A stretch of 64,000 nt of DNA from Marinimicrobium koreense (GCF_003762925.1 NZ_RJUK01000001.1:930001-994000), one strand, 5' to 3'; shown: positions 1 through 8,218, counted from the first letter of the stretch. Program-made: numbers and translations. The notes: a model not told the origin generated them from the sequence alone.

Positions 1-1055
1 GCATGAGCCACCGCCGGGTCAATTTCAATGGCGTCGGTGCGTACACCGAAGCGGGCGTAGGTATTGACCAGGTGGCCACTGCCCAGGCCCACCAGCAGCG
101 CCGAGTCCCCGGCCGGGTGAAACCGGGGCAGTTGACCGACAACCTGCTGATACCCCAGAAGGCCCAACCCGGTCTCCAGATCTTCCGCACCAATCGTCGA
201 GCCACCCGACATCAGCCAGCGTATACCGCGCTCCGGCTGATCAATGACCCGGACCCAGCCGTAATGGGTTTCCGCTTCGAAGACGACGTCCGAGCCGGGG
301 TAATCCCGCTCACCAATCGAAGTGCCAACTCCCAGCAAGAGCGCCGCCGCCAACACCCCCGTGGACACGCCCCAGACCAGCAGCGAATGCCCGGACCTCA
401 AGCGCTGACGCTCATAGAGTGCCAATACAAACGCCATGATCAGCATCAGCAAACTCAGGCTGACCACGATGGCCTCGGTTCCAAACAGCGGCAACAGAAA
501 AAACCCGAGAAAGAGCGTGCCCAGTACACTGCCCAGCGTACTGATCGCGTAAACCGTCCCGGCAGTTCGCCCCACCCGCTCAAGGCCCTGGGTGACAGTC
601 TTGATGACATACGGGCCCACCATTCCCAATGTCAGCAGACAGGGGGTAAACAGGATCAGCGCACTGAGCAGCGCCCCACCCCGCAGTCCAAAGCCATTAC
701 TGGCGAGCTGCACCGGTTTGCTCAACAAGGGAATCACCCCAATCAGCACCCCCGTCACCAGAAGGATGTGGGACAGCCGCAACCAGGGTGCGGTGTCGGC
801 AAGACGTCCACCCACCAGGTAGCCCACAGAGAGCGCCAGTAAGGCGGTGGACAGCAGCGACGACCAGACAATCATGCTCACCCCGTAGTAAGGGCCGATA
901 ATGCGCGTACCGAGCAGCTCGATCATCATGACGGTCGCGCCAGTGAGACTGGCGGTGACATAAAAGAGCCACCGATCCATCCGGGTCAACGGCGGATGAC
1001 CTGGCGTCGCGTTGGGAGATGTTTGTTGGGAGTTGGTCTGCCTGCGTTTGGACAC
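1..1055 (-). CDS. Fused MFS-type membrane / spermidine-synthase-like protein (3' end cut off)
   Basis: The minus-strand frame from 1055 runs off the window start, so the C-terminus is missing. Several hydrophobic helices are visible, the first with the signature MMIELLGTRIIGPYYG, followed by a short soluble link. A Rossmann-type SAM-binding segment (LLVGLGSGHL, then EIDPAV) follows near residue 325. This order, membrane domain then spermidine-synthase-like domain, is that of the fused MFS/spermidine synthase family in inner membranes; the substrate of such fusions is often unproven. I chose GTG at 1055 because AGAGGT lies 8 nt upstream. The in-frame ATG at 980 (MDRWLF) is an alternative. An ATG at 1062 is in another frame. 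Confidence 0.75.
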   Translation of the reverse strand, partial: MSKRRQTNSQQTSPNATPGHPPLTRMDRWLFYVTASLTGATVMMIELLGTRIIGPYYGVSMIVWSSLLSTALLALSVGYLVGGRLADTAPWLRLSHILLVTGVLIGVIPLLSKPVQLASNGFGLRGGALLSALILFTPCLLTLGMVGPYVIKTVTQGLERVGRTAGTVYAISTLGSVLGTLFLGFFLLPLFGTEAIVVSLSLLMLIMAFVLALYERQRLRSGHSLLVWGVSTGVLAAALLLGVGTSIGERDYPGSDVVFEAETHYGWVRVIDQPERGIRWLMSGGSTIGAEDLETGLGLLGYQQVVGQLPRFHPAGDSALLVGLGSGHLVNTYARFGVRTDAIEIDPAVAH

Positions 1056-1186
1056 GTTCCATGACCTCTATTATTGTTGTATTGCGAATAGTTGGCCGTA
1101 GACTATAAGAAGTTCTGGACGCTGCCAACGTGACCTTCTGTTTTTGTGGTCTGGTTCGCAAGCGGTGAAAAGTATCAGGAGGTATT

Positions 1187-1852
1187 GTGCGTCGATCTGC
1201 ATCCATTCTGGCCTGGCTCAATTGCCTGATACCACTACTGGCCGTTACCGGTGCCTACAGCTTAGCGCTGTACCAACAGGCCGCACCGGCGTGCAATCCC
1301 TTCCTCGACGGCTGCACCTCCATCAGCCGAGCGGCCCGAAGCGGCGATGCCATTTTCCTGTTTCGCGGCCTGATGATGCCGCTCAGTATGCTGCTGGTGC
1401 TTTACTGGCTGCTTCAGTGGCAGTGGTTGAACCAGCGCATAGGCCCACGCCGCCGACACACCGCCGCACTCTGGCTCGGTATCATTTCCGCCCTGGCGCT
1501 GGTGCTGTATACAAACTACCTCGGGACCGGGAGTGGTTTCTACGAGTTCATGCGCCGCACCGGCATCATTTTCCATTTCGCCTTTGCTTTACTGGCCCAG
1601 TTGATTTGCGTGCAGTCGCTGTTCAGCGCCCGCAACCGACTCCCGGCCGAAATCATTACCCCGGTTCGCTGGCAGTTTGCCCTGGTGTCAATTCAGTGGT
1701 TGTGGGGCGCGGTATCCCTGGCGGTGGATATCACTCTGCCCGCGTTCGAGTACGAAGCAAAGAACGTGATCGAATGGAATTTCGCTTGGGCAATGGTGGG
1801 GTTTTACGGTGTGAGCGGCTGGATCTGGTGGAGGCATCCACCGCAACCGTAA
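1187..1852 (+). CDS. Uncharacterised six-helix inner-membrane protein
   Basis: 221 residues with six hydrophobic segments at about 7-26, 53-77, 91-110, 127-150, 162-182 and 198-217. The loop after helix 1 has the distinctive sequence ACNPFLDGCTSISRAAR with two cysteines. I do not assign a function; the topology recalls small Frag1/DRAM-like membrane families, but that is a guess. The start is GTG at 1187 with AGGAGG four nt upstream. It diverges from the spermidine-synthase-like gene and converges on rimO, with a large palindrome (1904-2013) between the two gene ends. Confidence 0.7.
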   Translation: MRRSASILAWLNCLIPLLAVTGAYSLALYQQAAPACNPFLDGCTSISRAARSGDAIFLFRGLMMPLSMLLVLYWLLQWQWLNQRIGPRRRHTAALWLGIISALALVLYTNYLGTGSGFYEFMRRTGIIFHFAFALLAQLICVQSLFSARNRLPAEIITPVRWQFALVSIQWLWGAVSLAVDITLPAFEYEAKNVIEWNFAWAMVGFYGVSGWIWWRHPPQP

Positions 1853-1903
1853 GTAGCTATGGAGAGGATAGCATTCATACGTCAGAAGCGTTCTAAGAAG
1901 CCC

Positions 1904-2013
1904 GGCGTCGGCAAGGAACACCGGTTGCAGACCCGCCGTGAACCCATCCTTGGGGGCTTCTCGTCGGCATCCATGCCTTCGAGAGTCTGCAACCGGTGTT
2001 CCTTGCCGACGCC
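1904..2013. repeat. Large palindromic element, copy A
   Basis: The outer arms 1904-1932 and 1985-2013 are a perfect 29-bp inverted repeat. The 52-bp core contains two mini-hairpins (CCCA-TCCT-TGGG and GGCAT-CC-ATGCC); the second sits inside a further TCTCG/CGAGA stem. The core matches the cores at 8120-8218 and, inverted, 8278-8387, while the outer arms differ in sequence. It lies between the converging ends of the 1187-1852 gene and rimO. There is no T-run typical of an intrinsic terminator. An open frame crosses it on the minus strand, but I take that as a by-product of the palindrome. Confidence 0.9.
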
Positions 2014-2051
2014 TCAGTGCCACATTAGATTTTTGTGACTCCGCATAAGTG

Positions 2052-3371
2052 CTAGATCACAGAACCCCAAAGATCGTATTCGTCCGCCTGCTCAATGATA
2101 ACCTGAACTTTATCGCCCGGTTGCAGGCCTTCGGCGCCATTCAGGTAGACCAGGCCGTCAATTTCCGGAGCGTCGGCGTAACTGCGACCGATGGCGCCCT
2201 CTTCATCAACCTCATCAATCAGCACTTCCAGAGTGCGACCGATCTTGGCCTGAAGTCGTTGGGCGGAAATTTTCTGCTGTACCGCCATAAAGCGGTCGAA
2301 ACGCTCCTGCTTGATCTCATCCGGCACCGGGTCCGGCAGCTCGTTGGCCGCCGCCCCTTCCACCGGTGAATACTGAAAGCAGCCAACGCGGTCGAGTTGT
2401 GCCTCCTCCAGGAATTCAAGCAACTGTTGGAAATCCTCTTCCGTTTCACCGGGAAAGCCGACGATAAACGTGGAGCGAATGGTCAGGTCTGGCACCTGTT
2501 CGCGCCAGCTCTTGATCCGTTCCAGGGTTTTCTCGACCTGGCCCGGGCGCTTCATCAGTTTGAGCAGACGCGGACTGGCGTGCTGGAACGGAATATCCAG
2601 GTACGGAAGGATTTTGCCTTCCGCCATCAGCGGGATCACCTTATCGACATGGGGGTAGGGGTAAACGTAGTGCAGGCGTACCCAGACACCCAGCTCCCCC
2701 AGAGCCTCGCATAATTTGAGCATGTCGGTTTTGAGCGGGCGGCCGTCCCAGAAGTCGGTGCGGTATTTCACGTCCACACCATAGGCGGAGGTATCCTGGG
2801 AGATCACCAGCAGTTCCTTGACGCCCGCTTTGACCAGGCGTTCGGCTTCACTCATCACCTGCCCGATCGGGCGACTGACCAATTTGCCGCGCATGTCCGG
2901 GATGATGCAGAAACTGCAACTGTGATTGCAGCCCTCGGAAATTTTGAGGTAGGCGTAGTGCCGTGGCGTGAGCTTCACGCCCTGGGGTGGCACCAGGTCC
3001 ACAAAGGGGTTGTGGTCCTTGGCCGGCGGCAGGTGCTGGTGTACCTGATCGAGGACTTTTTCATAGGCGTGGGCGCCGGAAATACCCAGTACGCCGGGGT
3101 GCACTTCGCGGATTTCATCTTCCTTGACCCCCAGGCAACCGGTCACCAGCACTTTGCCGTTTTCCTTGAGCGCCTCACCGATGGTGCCGAGGGATTCCTC
3201 CACCGCGCTGTCAATGAAGCCACAGGTGTTCACAATCACCATGTCCGCATCGTTGTAGGTCGGGACAATCTGATACCCCTCGGTGCGCAACTGGGTCAGA
3301 ATGCGTTCAGAATCGACCAGGTTTTTCGGGCAGCCAAGACTGACAAAACCAACGGTGGGCGTGTGTTTCAT
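2052..3371 (-). CDS. rimO: Ribosomal protein S12 methylthiotransferase RimO
   Basis: RimO is a radical-SAM enzyme that adds a methylthio group to the conserved aspartate of ribosomal protein S12. The 439-residue product starts [17 protein letters not shown]. The N-terminal MTTase domain carries Cys14, Cys50 and Cys79 for one iron-sulfur cluster. The radical-SAM motif CNHSCSFC gives Cys148, Cys152 and Cys155, and a TRAM domain fills about residues 375-439. The frame is open further upstream, but ATG at 3371 fits the family N-terminus. Its length and [12 protein letters not shown] opening favour RimO over MiaB. It appears monocistronic. Confidence 0.95.
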   Translation of the reverse strand: MKHTPTVGFVSLGCPKNLVDSERILTQLRTEGYQIVPTYNDADMVIVNTCGFIDSAVEESLGTIGEALKENGKVLVTGCLGVKEDEIREVHPGVLGISGAHAYEKVLDQVHQHLPPAKDHNPFVDLVPPQGVKLTPRHYAYLKISEGCNHSCSFCIIPDMRGKLVSRPIGQVMSEAERLVKAGVKELLVISQDTSAYGVDVKYRTDFWDGRPLKTDMLKLCEALGELGVWVRLHYVYPYPHVDKVIPLMAEGKILPYLDIPFQHASPRLLKLMKRPGQVEKTLERIKSWREQVPDLTIRSTFIVGFPGETEEDFQQLLEFLEEAQLDRVGCFQYSPVEGAAANELPDPVPDEIKQERFDRFMAVQQKISAQRLQAKIGRTLEVLIDEVDEEGAIGRSYADAPEIDGLVYLNGAEGLQPGDKVQVIIEQADEYDLWGSVI

Positions 3372-3488
3372 AAGACAAACTCGTGCGGGGGCGAAAAAGG
3401 CCGCTATTGTAGGCGTTCCGGACCCGGATTGCATGGGGTTCCCGTGCTAGAATGCCGCTTTTCCCTGAATGAGCCGTAGTTTGATTCC

Positions 3489-4880
3489 ATGAGGCCCAGC
3501 CCACGCGTCTGCTCCCTGCCCTATTTCGTCGATAGTGCCCACTGGTTTGCCTGCCTGGCGGACTGGGAGGCTCCGGTCTGGCTGGACAGCGGGCATCCGG
3601 GAAGCCACTACGGCCGCTTCGATATTCTGGCCGCCGAACCCCACACACAACTCACCTGTCGGGGCACCCATTGTGATATTCAACCACGTGGACAACCGTC
3701 AGAGCGCCGGGAATCCTCGCCCCTGGATGTGGTGCGCGAGTTGATGCCAGCCCCGCTGAGCCCGCTCGCGGAGATTCCCTTTGCGACCGGCGCCATCGGT
3801 TATTTTGGCTACGACCTGGCCCGCCGCCTGGAACGCCTGCCGGAGCAGGCCGCCGCAGACATCACTCTGCCGGACCTCTGGCTGGGGTTTTATGATTGGG
3901 CCGTAGTGCAGGACCACCAGACCGCCCAGGCCTATCTGGTCACGCGGCCCGAACAAGACATTGAGCCACTTCGTGCTCGCCTGCTGGCCCAGACACCGGA
4001 AAAAGCACTTGAGAACTTTCTTGAAGAAACCGGAAACCGCTTTATTATCAATACGTTCAAAGCGGAACTTAGCGCAGATTCTTACCACAAAAAACTCGAC
4101 CGCATCCTCGACTACATCCACGCCGGCGACTGCTACCAGATCAACCTCGCCCAACGATTTCATGCCGACTACCAGGGCAATCCGGCTCGCGCCTTCCTGG
4201 CCTTGCGGCAGGCGCTGCCCTCCCCGTTTTCCGGCTTTATCCCTCTGGCCGACGGGGCGGTAGTCAGCCTGTCTCCCGAGCGCTTTATCGCGCTGCACGA
4301 TGGACAGGCGGAAACCCGCCCGATCAAAGGCACCGCGCCGCGCCGGAGCGACCCGGAGGCCGACCGGGCTGAGGCGCAGGCCTTGGCCCAGAGCGCCAAA
4401 AACCGGGCGGAAAACCTGATGATTGTCGACCTGCTGCGCAACGATCTGAGCAAAAGCTGTCACAACGTTCGCACACCCAAGCTGTTCGAACTGCAGAGTT
4501 TTGCCAACGTTCATCACCTGGTCAGCACGGTCACCGGGGAGCTGAACCCCGACGCCGACGCCCTGACACTGCTCGGCGGGAGCTTCCCCGGCGGCTCCAT
4601 TACCGGTGCACCGAAAGTCCGGGCCATGGAAATCATCGAGGAGCTGGAGCCGGTTCGACGCTCGGTGTATTGCGGCAGCCTGGGCTACTTGAGCGCCGAC
4701 GGCAATATGGATACCAGCATTGCCATCCGCACCCTGGTCTGCAATCAGGGACGTATTTACTGCTGGGGCGGCGGCGGTATCGTAGCGGATTCTGAGCCCG
4801 AGTCAGAATACGAGGAAAGCTGGAATAAAGTGCGGGTACTGATGGAAACGCTGGAGCGGGAGTTTTCCGACAAGGCGTGA
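3489..4880 (+). CDS. pabB: Aminodeoxychorismate synthase component I
   Basis: PabB makes 4-amino-4-deoxychorismate from chorismate, with ammonia from its glutaminase partner PabA, on the route to p-aminobenzoate and folate. The 463-residue protein has the chorismate-binding fold. The motif PIKGTAPRRSDPEAD contains the active-site lysine that separates PabB from anthranilate synthase TrpE. Further motifs are LMIVDLLRNDLS, GSFPGGSITGAPK and the C-terminal GGGIVADSEPESEYEE. The next enzyme, pabC, is also in the window (43846-44712) but not adjacent. The 3' end faces thrH across a palindromic repeat. Confidence 0.93.
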   Translation: MRPSPRVCSLPYFVDSAHWFACLADWEAPVWLDSGHPGSHYGRFDILAAEPHTQLTCRGTHCDIQPRGQPSERRESSPLDVVRELMPAPLSPLAEIPFATGAIGYFGYDLARRLERLPEQAAADITLPDLWLGFYDWAVVQDHQTAQAYLVTRPEQDIEPLRARLLAQTPEKALENFLEETGNRFIINTFKAELSADSYHKKLDRILDYIHAGDCYQINLAQRFHADYQGNPARAFLALRQALPSPFSGFIPLADGAVVSLSPERFIALHDGQAETRPIKGTAPRRSDPEADRAEAQALAQSAKNRAENLMIVDLLRNDLSKSCHNVRTPKLFELQSFANVHHLVSTVTGELNPDADALTLLGGSFPGGSITGAPKVRAMEIIEELEPVRRSVYCGSLGYLSADGNMDTSIAIRTLVCNQGRIYCWGGGGIVADSEPESEYEESWNKVRVLMETLEREFSDKA

Positions 4881-4919
4881 GCGGCGCCCCGTGGGTGTTT
4901 TGTATGTTTGGTTTTGGTT

Positions 4920-5011
4920 GCGGCGGATGCGGGCTGCGCCCTTATCCGCCCTACGGCCGAGCGCAGCGGTATAAACCTGCGTAGGGCGGATAAGCGCAGC
5001 GCATCCGCCGC
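4920..5011. repeat. Palindromic 'GGCGGATAAGCGC' repeat, copy 1
   Basis: Arms 4920-4955 and 4980-5011 are near-perfect inverted copies of a sequence containing TAGGGCGGATAAGCGC and GCATCCGCCG. The left arm has an extra GG and CC that can pair with each other. The arms flank a 24-bp spacer. The pabB-side flank TTTGGTTTTGGTT is shared with copy 2 (TTTGGTTCTGGTT). It fills the gap between converging pabB and thrH. Similar intergenic palindromes occur in many proteobacteria. A transcript here would form a strong hairpin, though without a clear T-run. Confidence 0.85.
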
Positions 5012-5045
5012 CAAGTCACCTTCACGCTGACACCACAAAAACGCC

Positions 5046-5663
5046 CTACAGCGCCAAATCCCGATTACTGGCCGCAATAAAGGCCTTCTTCAGGTCTTCG
5101 TAATTGTGCACCGCCGGGAACTGGGGGAACTCGTCAATGACGTTCTGCGGCGCATGGAACAGAATGCCGGCATCCGCCTCACCCAACATGGTGGTGTCAT
5201 TGTAGGAGTCGCCCGCCGCTATCACCCGGTAGTACAGCGTTTTCAGCGCCAGTACGGATTGGCGCTTCGGATCTTTCTGACGCAGCGTGTAATCCGCCAC
5301 CTTGCCATCCTCATTCACCTGAAGGCGGTGACACAGCAACGTGGGGAAACCGAGCTGGCGCATCAACGGCTGGGAGAACTCGTAAAAGGTATCGGAAAGA
5401 ATGATGACCTGAAAACGCTCGCGCAACCAGTCCACAAACTCGGGAGCACCATCCAGCGGCTTCAACTTGGCAATGACCTCCTGGATTTCATTCAATCCCA
5501 GGCCATTTTCCTCCAGAATGCGCAGGCGTTGCTTCATCAGCACATCGTAATCCGGAATATCCCGGGTGGTCGCTTTCAGCTCTTCAATACCCGTAACCTT
5601 GGCAAACTCAATCCAGATTTCCGGAACCAGAACCCCTTCGAGGTCGAGACAGGCTATTTCCAC
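5046..5663 (-). CDS. thrH: Phosphoserine phosphatase / homoserine kinase-type HAD protein ThrH
   Basis: 205 residues from the GTG at 5663, which has a GGGGG ribosome-binding sequence about 5 nt upstream. The protein begins MEIACLDLEGVLVPEIW. Motif I is DLEGV rather than the usual HAD DxDGT, as in the Pseudomonas ThrH family; motif III is GDSYNDTTML. In that family the enzyme dephosphorylates phosphoserine and can transfer the phosphate to homoserine, linking serine and threonine synthesis. The frame stays open upstream, but length and N-terminus match the family only from this GTG. It is alone on its strand. Confidence 0.9.
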   Translation of the reverse strand: MEIACLDLEGVLVPEIWIEFAKVTGIEELKATTRDIPDYDVLMKQRLRILEENGLGLNEIQEVIAKLKPLDGAPEFVDWLRERFQVIILSDTFYEFSQPLMRQLGFPTLLCHRLQVNEDGKVADYTLRQKDPKRQSVLALKTLYYRVIAAGDSYNDTTMLGEADAGILFHAPQNVIDEFPQFPAVHNYEDLKKAFIAASNRDLAL

Positions 5664-6097
5664 AATTACCCCCGCAGTGTATTGACAGTCGCCCGGACAG
5701 AGCCCGGAAAATGCGGGCAAATTTACCGGTTTGCCTGCCGAAACGCAACTTGCTTCCCCTCCTCCTGCGCGTATTGTGACTCCGGGGTTTTCACGTGGAA
5801 CATAGATCCAGAAAGCATATCAATCCACGAATAATTAGCACAAAAGTTATTTTTTCATCGTTACTTTATGACCATTTTGTTGATTTTTTATTCGATATGT
5901 GGGGTTTTCACCCAACAAAACCACTAGATGCTGTGCATTACGTCGCCAAATTGATGAAACTTTGCCCAATGTTCCACGGAGCACTCCATCGGACACATAG
6001 GGGCAGACAGTGATGGAATAACCTCATAAAGACTGGGTATTAGGAAGTTATTTCGGCCTCTGGTATTCTTCTCCGCCGTGATCAGCCAACCCCAGCC
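5664..6097. other. 434-bp intergenic region between divergent thrH and cysH, with an AT-rich inset
   Basis: Both genes are transcribed away from this region. The part at 5794-5978 is clearly richer in A/T than its surroundings and is bounded by a perfect 10-bp inverted repeat: CGTGGAACAT at 5794-5803 and ATGTTCCACG at 5969-5978. A 72-codon open frame (5795-6013) has no ribosome-binding site and no recognisable product, so I do not call a gene. The cysH promoter candidate lies at the downstream end. Confidence 0.6.
6017..6069 (+). promoter_or_regulatory. Candidate cysH promoter with an imperfect palindrome (possible CysB site)
   Basis: AATAACCTC (6017-6025) and GGAAGTTATT (6043-6052) form an imperfect inverted repeat. 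The right half overlaps a weak -35 candidate TTAGGA (6040-6045), which is 18 nt from a -10-like TATTCT (6064-6069). An activator site touching a weak -35 would fit CysB control of sulfate assimilation. CysB sites are poorly conserved, so this is a suggestion only. Confidence 0.35.
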
Positions 6098-6838
6098 ATG
6101 GAATTATCAATGTCGAGCGAACTACTCAATACCGTCGATCTGGACGCCGAACTGCAACAGGCCTCGCCCCAGAAAATCCTGGAATTCGCCCTGAGCGAGT
6201 TCGACAACATCGTCGTCTCTTTCAGTGGTGCCGAGGACGTCGTTCTGGTGCACATGGCCCACCAGATACGTCCGGACATCAAGGTATTCGTGCTGGATAC
6301 CGGACGCCTGCACGCCGAGACGTACCGCTTTATTGAGCGGGTGCGTGAGCACTACAAGGTCGATATCGATGTCCTTTCACCCGACGGAGAGGCCGTTCGC
6401 GAGCTGGTGCGCAAAAAAGGCCTGTTCAGTTTCTACCAGGATGGCCATCAGGAGTGCTGCGGCATCCGCAAAATCGGCCCGCTTCGCAAGAAGCTGCTGG
6501 AAGTCGACGCCTGGGTTACCGGGCAGCGCAAAGACCAGAGCCCGGGCACCCGCAACGGCATTCCGGTCATTCAGGACGACAAGCTGTTTGCCCGCCCCGG
6601 CGATCGGCTGGTGAAATTCAATCCCCTGGCCAACTGGAGTTCCCAGCAGGTTTGGGACTATATTCGGGCTATGGAGATTCCCTACAACGAGCTGCACGAC
6701 AAGGGTTATGTCTCCATCGGTTGCGAACCCTGCACACGCCCGATTGGTCCGGGCCAGCACGAGCGGGAAGGCCGCTGGTGGTGGGAAGAATCAACCAAGA
6801 AAGAATGCGGGTTGCACGCTGATAACGTCAAGTCGTGA
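6098..6838 (+). CDS. cysH: Thioredoxin-dependent adenylylsulfate (APS) reductase
   Basis: This enzyme reduces APS to sulfite in assimilatory sulfate reduction. The 246-residue protein has the PP-loop variant SFSGAED (41-47). It carries the cysteine set of the iron-sulfur APS reductases: Cys120-Cys121 (ECCGIRK) and Cys209/Cys212 (CEPC) to bind 4Fe-4S, plus the catalytic Cys237 in the C-terminal ECGLH. The enterobacterial PAPS-specific form lacks the four cluster cysteines, so APS is the likely substrate. A second in-frame ATG (6110) is possible; neither start has an obvious ribosome-binding site. A CxxC redox protein follows 53 bp downstream. Confidence 0.93.
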   Translation: MELSMSSELLNTVDLDAELQQASPQKILEFALSEFDNIVVSFSGAEDVVLVHMAHQIRPDIKVFVLDTGRLHAETYRFIERVREHYKVDIDVLSPDGEAVRELVRKKGLFSFYQDGHQECCGIRKIGPLRKKLLEVDAWVTGQRKDQSPGTRNGIPVIQDDKLFARPGDRLVKFNPLANWSSQQVWDYIRAMEIPYNELHDKGYVSIGCEPCTRPIGPGQHEREGRWWWEESTKKECGLHADNVKS

Positions 6839-6891
6839 CGTGATAGCAGGCCGGGCGAGACAATGCTCCGAGAACGCCACGAGGTAAGCTT

Positions 6892-7230
6892 ATGACCATC
6901 ACGCTGGTAAAAAAGATACTCAAAGACGGCTCGCCCTGCGCGAAGTGCGCGGACGTCCTGCAGAAGCTGAAAGAAAGCGGCCATATGAGTCGCATCGACG
7001 ACATTCTGGTGGCGGATGAACGCGACCCGAACAGCCCGGGGATGCAACTGGCCCGCCAGTACCAGGTCGACCGGGCACCCTTTTTCCTGGTCGATCATGA
7101 GGACGGTCAGGATCCGGTGATCTTTACGGTGTATCTGAAATTCGTCCGGGAGGTGCTGGAGCAGGAGGCGTCAGAGTCGGACGAGCTGAAGGAAATCATG
7201 AAGGATAATCCGGATCTGGATTTTCTGTAA
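6892..7230 (+). CDS. Small thioredoxin-fold protein with a CAKC motif
   Basis: 112 residues, cytoplasmic by sequence. The motif DGSPCAKC (Cys16/Cys19) sits after the first predicted strand, and RAPFFLVD about 60 residues later resembles the cis-proline loop of thioredoxins. The C-terminus is acidic (SESDELKEIMKDNPDLDFL). GAGGT lies 7-8 nt before the ATG. It follows cysH on the same strand after 53 bp, so a redox role linked to APS reductase is plausible but inferred. It is too divergent to call thioredoxin or glutaredoxin. Confidence 0.75.
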   Translation: MTITLVKKILKDGSPCAKCADVLQKLKESGHMSRIDDILVADERDPNSPGMQLARQYQVDRAPFFLVDHEDGQDPVIFTVYLKFVREVLEQEASESDELKEIMKDNPDLDFL

Positions 7231-7289
7231 TCTTCGCCGCAGACAGGCGTTTTTGGCACTGCATGGGTGCCCTTGTTTGGTTCTGGTTA

Positions 7290-7376
7290 CGGCGGATGCG
7301 CGCTTCGCGCTTATCCGCCCTACGGGTAGCACGGCACGTAAAGTAGGGCGGATAAGCGCGAAGCGCGCATCCGCCG
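7290..7376. repeat. Palindromic 'GGCGGATAAGCGC' repeat, copy 2
   Basis: Arms 7290-7323 and 7343-7376 are perfect 34-bp inverted repeats around a 19-bp spacer. They contain TAGGGCGGATAAGCGCG and CGCGCATCCGCCG and match the element at 4920-5011. As in copy 1, TTTGGTT(C/T)TGGTT precedes the left arm. It sits between the converging CxxC gene and msrA. Confidence 0.9.
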
Positions 7377-7419
7377 AAACATTCCTCCACACTAATACCA
7401 ATACGTCGCATTGAGCCGA

Positions 7420-8067
7420 TCAAGGCGCTGGACAGCTAACGCCGGTACCACCCAACCCGCAATAACCACCCGGGTTTTTGGCCAGATATTGCTGGTGATA
7501 AGGTTCAGCATAGTAAAACGGGCCGGCCGGCTGGATCTCTGTGGTTATCTCTCCCCTGCCCCGCGCCTCAAGCGCGGCCTGATACCGCTCCCGACTCTGC
7601 TCCCCCGCCGCTTGCTGCGTGGCATTCTGGGTGTAAATCCCGGAGCGGTATTGGGTGCCTCGATCATTGCCCTGGCGCATGCCCTGGGTAGGATCGTGAT
7701 TTTCCCAGAAGGTTTTGAGAATGCTGCTGAGCGGCGCAACGGTGGGGTCAAATACCACCAGGACGACTTCGTTGTGTCCGGTGTAGCCGGAGCAGACTTC
7801 TTCGTAGGTAGGATTGGGGGTATAACCGGCGGCGTAACCGACGGCGGTACTGTAGACGCCAGGCAGTTGCCAGAAGCATCGCTCGGCGCCCCAAAAACAG
7901 CCCATGCCAACAACAATCTGTTCCAGCCCTTCCGGGAAAGGTGGCTGCAGTGGCGTACCTTTGACAAAGTGTTTGGCATTGTCGCCGTCGAGTTTCATCG
8001 CCTCATCACGCCCTTTCAAGGCCTGATCCCGCGTGGGCATTTCCAGCTTTCTCGTACCAAAAAACAT
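7420..8067 (-). CDS. msrA: Peptide-methionine (S)-S-oxide reductase MsrA
   Basis: MsrA repairs the S-epimer of methionine sulfoxide in oxidised proteins. The 215-residue protein has the catalytic motif GCFWGAE (Cys57), then the conserved segments VGYAAG, GHNEVV and [10 protein letters not shown]. Two C-terminal resolving cysteines, Cys203 and Cys212, lie in [12 protein letters not shown], as in the thioredoxin-recycled long form. The roughly 45-residue N-terminal extension is typical of that form. It is transcribed away from the sohB-side repeats and converges on the small CxxC gene. Confidence 0.95.
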   Translation of the reverse strand: MFFGTRKLEMPTRDQALKGRDEAMKLDGDNAKHFVKGTPLQPPFPEGLEQIVVGMGCFWGAERCFWQLPGVYSTAVGYAAGYTPNPTYEEVCSGYTGHNEVVLVVFDPTVAPLSSILKTFWENHDPTQGMRQGNDRGTQYRSGIYTQNATQQAAGEQSRERYQAALEARGRGEITTEIQPAGPFYYAEPYHQQYLAKNPGGYCGLGGTGVSCPAP

Positions 8068-8119
8068 CTCTACACCTATTTCCGATCAGTACTTGTGAGC
8101 GTTTATCACGTCCGCTGGC

Positions 8120-8218
8120 TGAGGGAGTATGGCCTTTGGAGACCCGCCGTGAATACATCCCTGTAGGCTTCTCGTCGGCTCCCTGCCTCCGAGAGTCTCC
8201 AAAGGCCATACTCCCTCA
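8120..8218. repeat. Large palindromic element, copy B
   Basis: The outer arms 8120-8143 and 8195-8218 are a perfect 24-bp inverted repeat whose sequence differs from copies A and C. The core is in the same orientation as copy A. Its first mini-hairpin has the stem TACA/TGTA where A has CCCA/TGGG, a compensated change. The second mini-hairpin keeps GGC/GCC. The element lies in the 337-bp gap upstream of msrA and downstream of sohB, 59 bp from copy C. Confidence 0.9.

Noticed and set aside
3-842. Long open frame on the plus strand at the window start
   Set aside because: It is antisense to the spermidine-synthase-like gene. Its product is low-complexity (Gln/Arg/His-rich), while the minus strand gives clear transmembrane helices and a SAM motif.
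697-1221. Minus-strand open frame of 174 codons
   Set aside because: It is the wrong frame of the same strand; the adjacent frame encodes the recognisable membrane protein from 1055.
1688-2023. Minus-strand open frame crossing palindrome A, with a peptide also found in copy C
   Set aside because: The shared peptide follows from the shared repeat core. It overlaps the end of the 1187-1852 gene and has no ribosome-binding site.
5795-6013. 72-codon open frame upstream of cysH
   Set aside because: No ribosome-binding site, odd composition and no family resemblance; kept only as part of the AT-rich inset.
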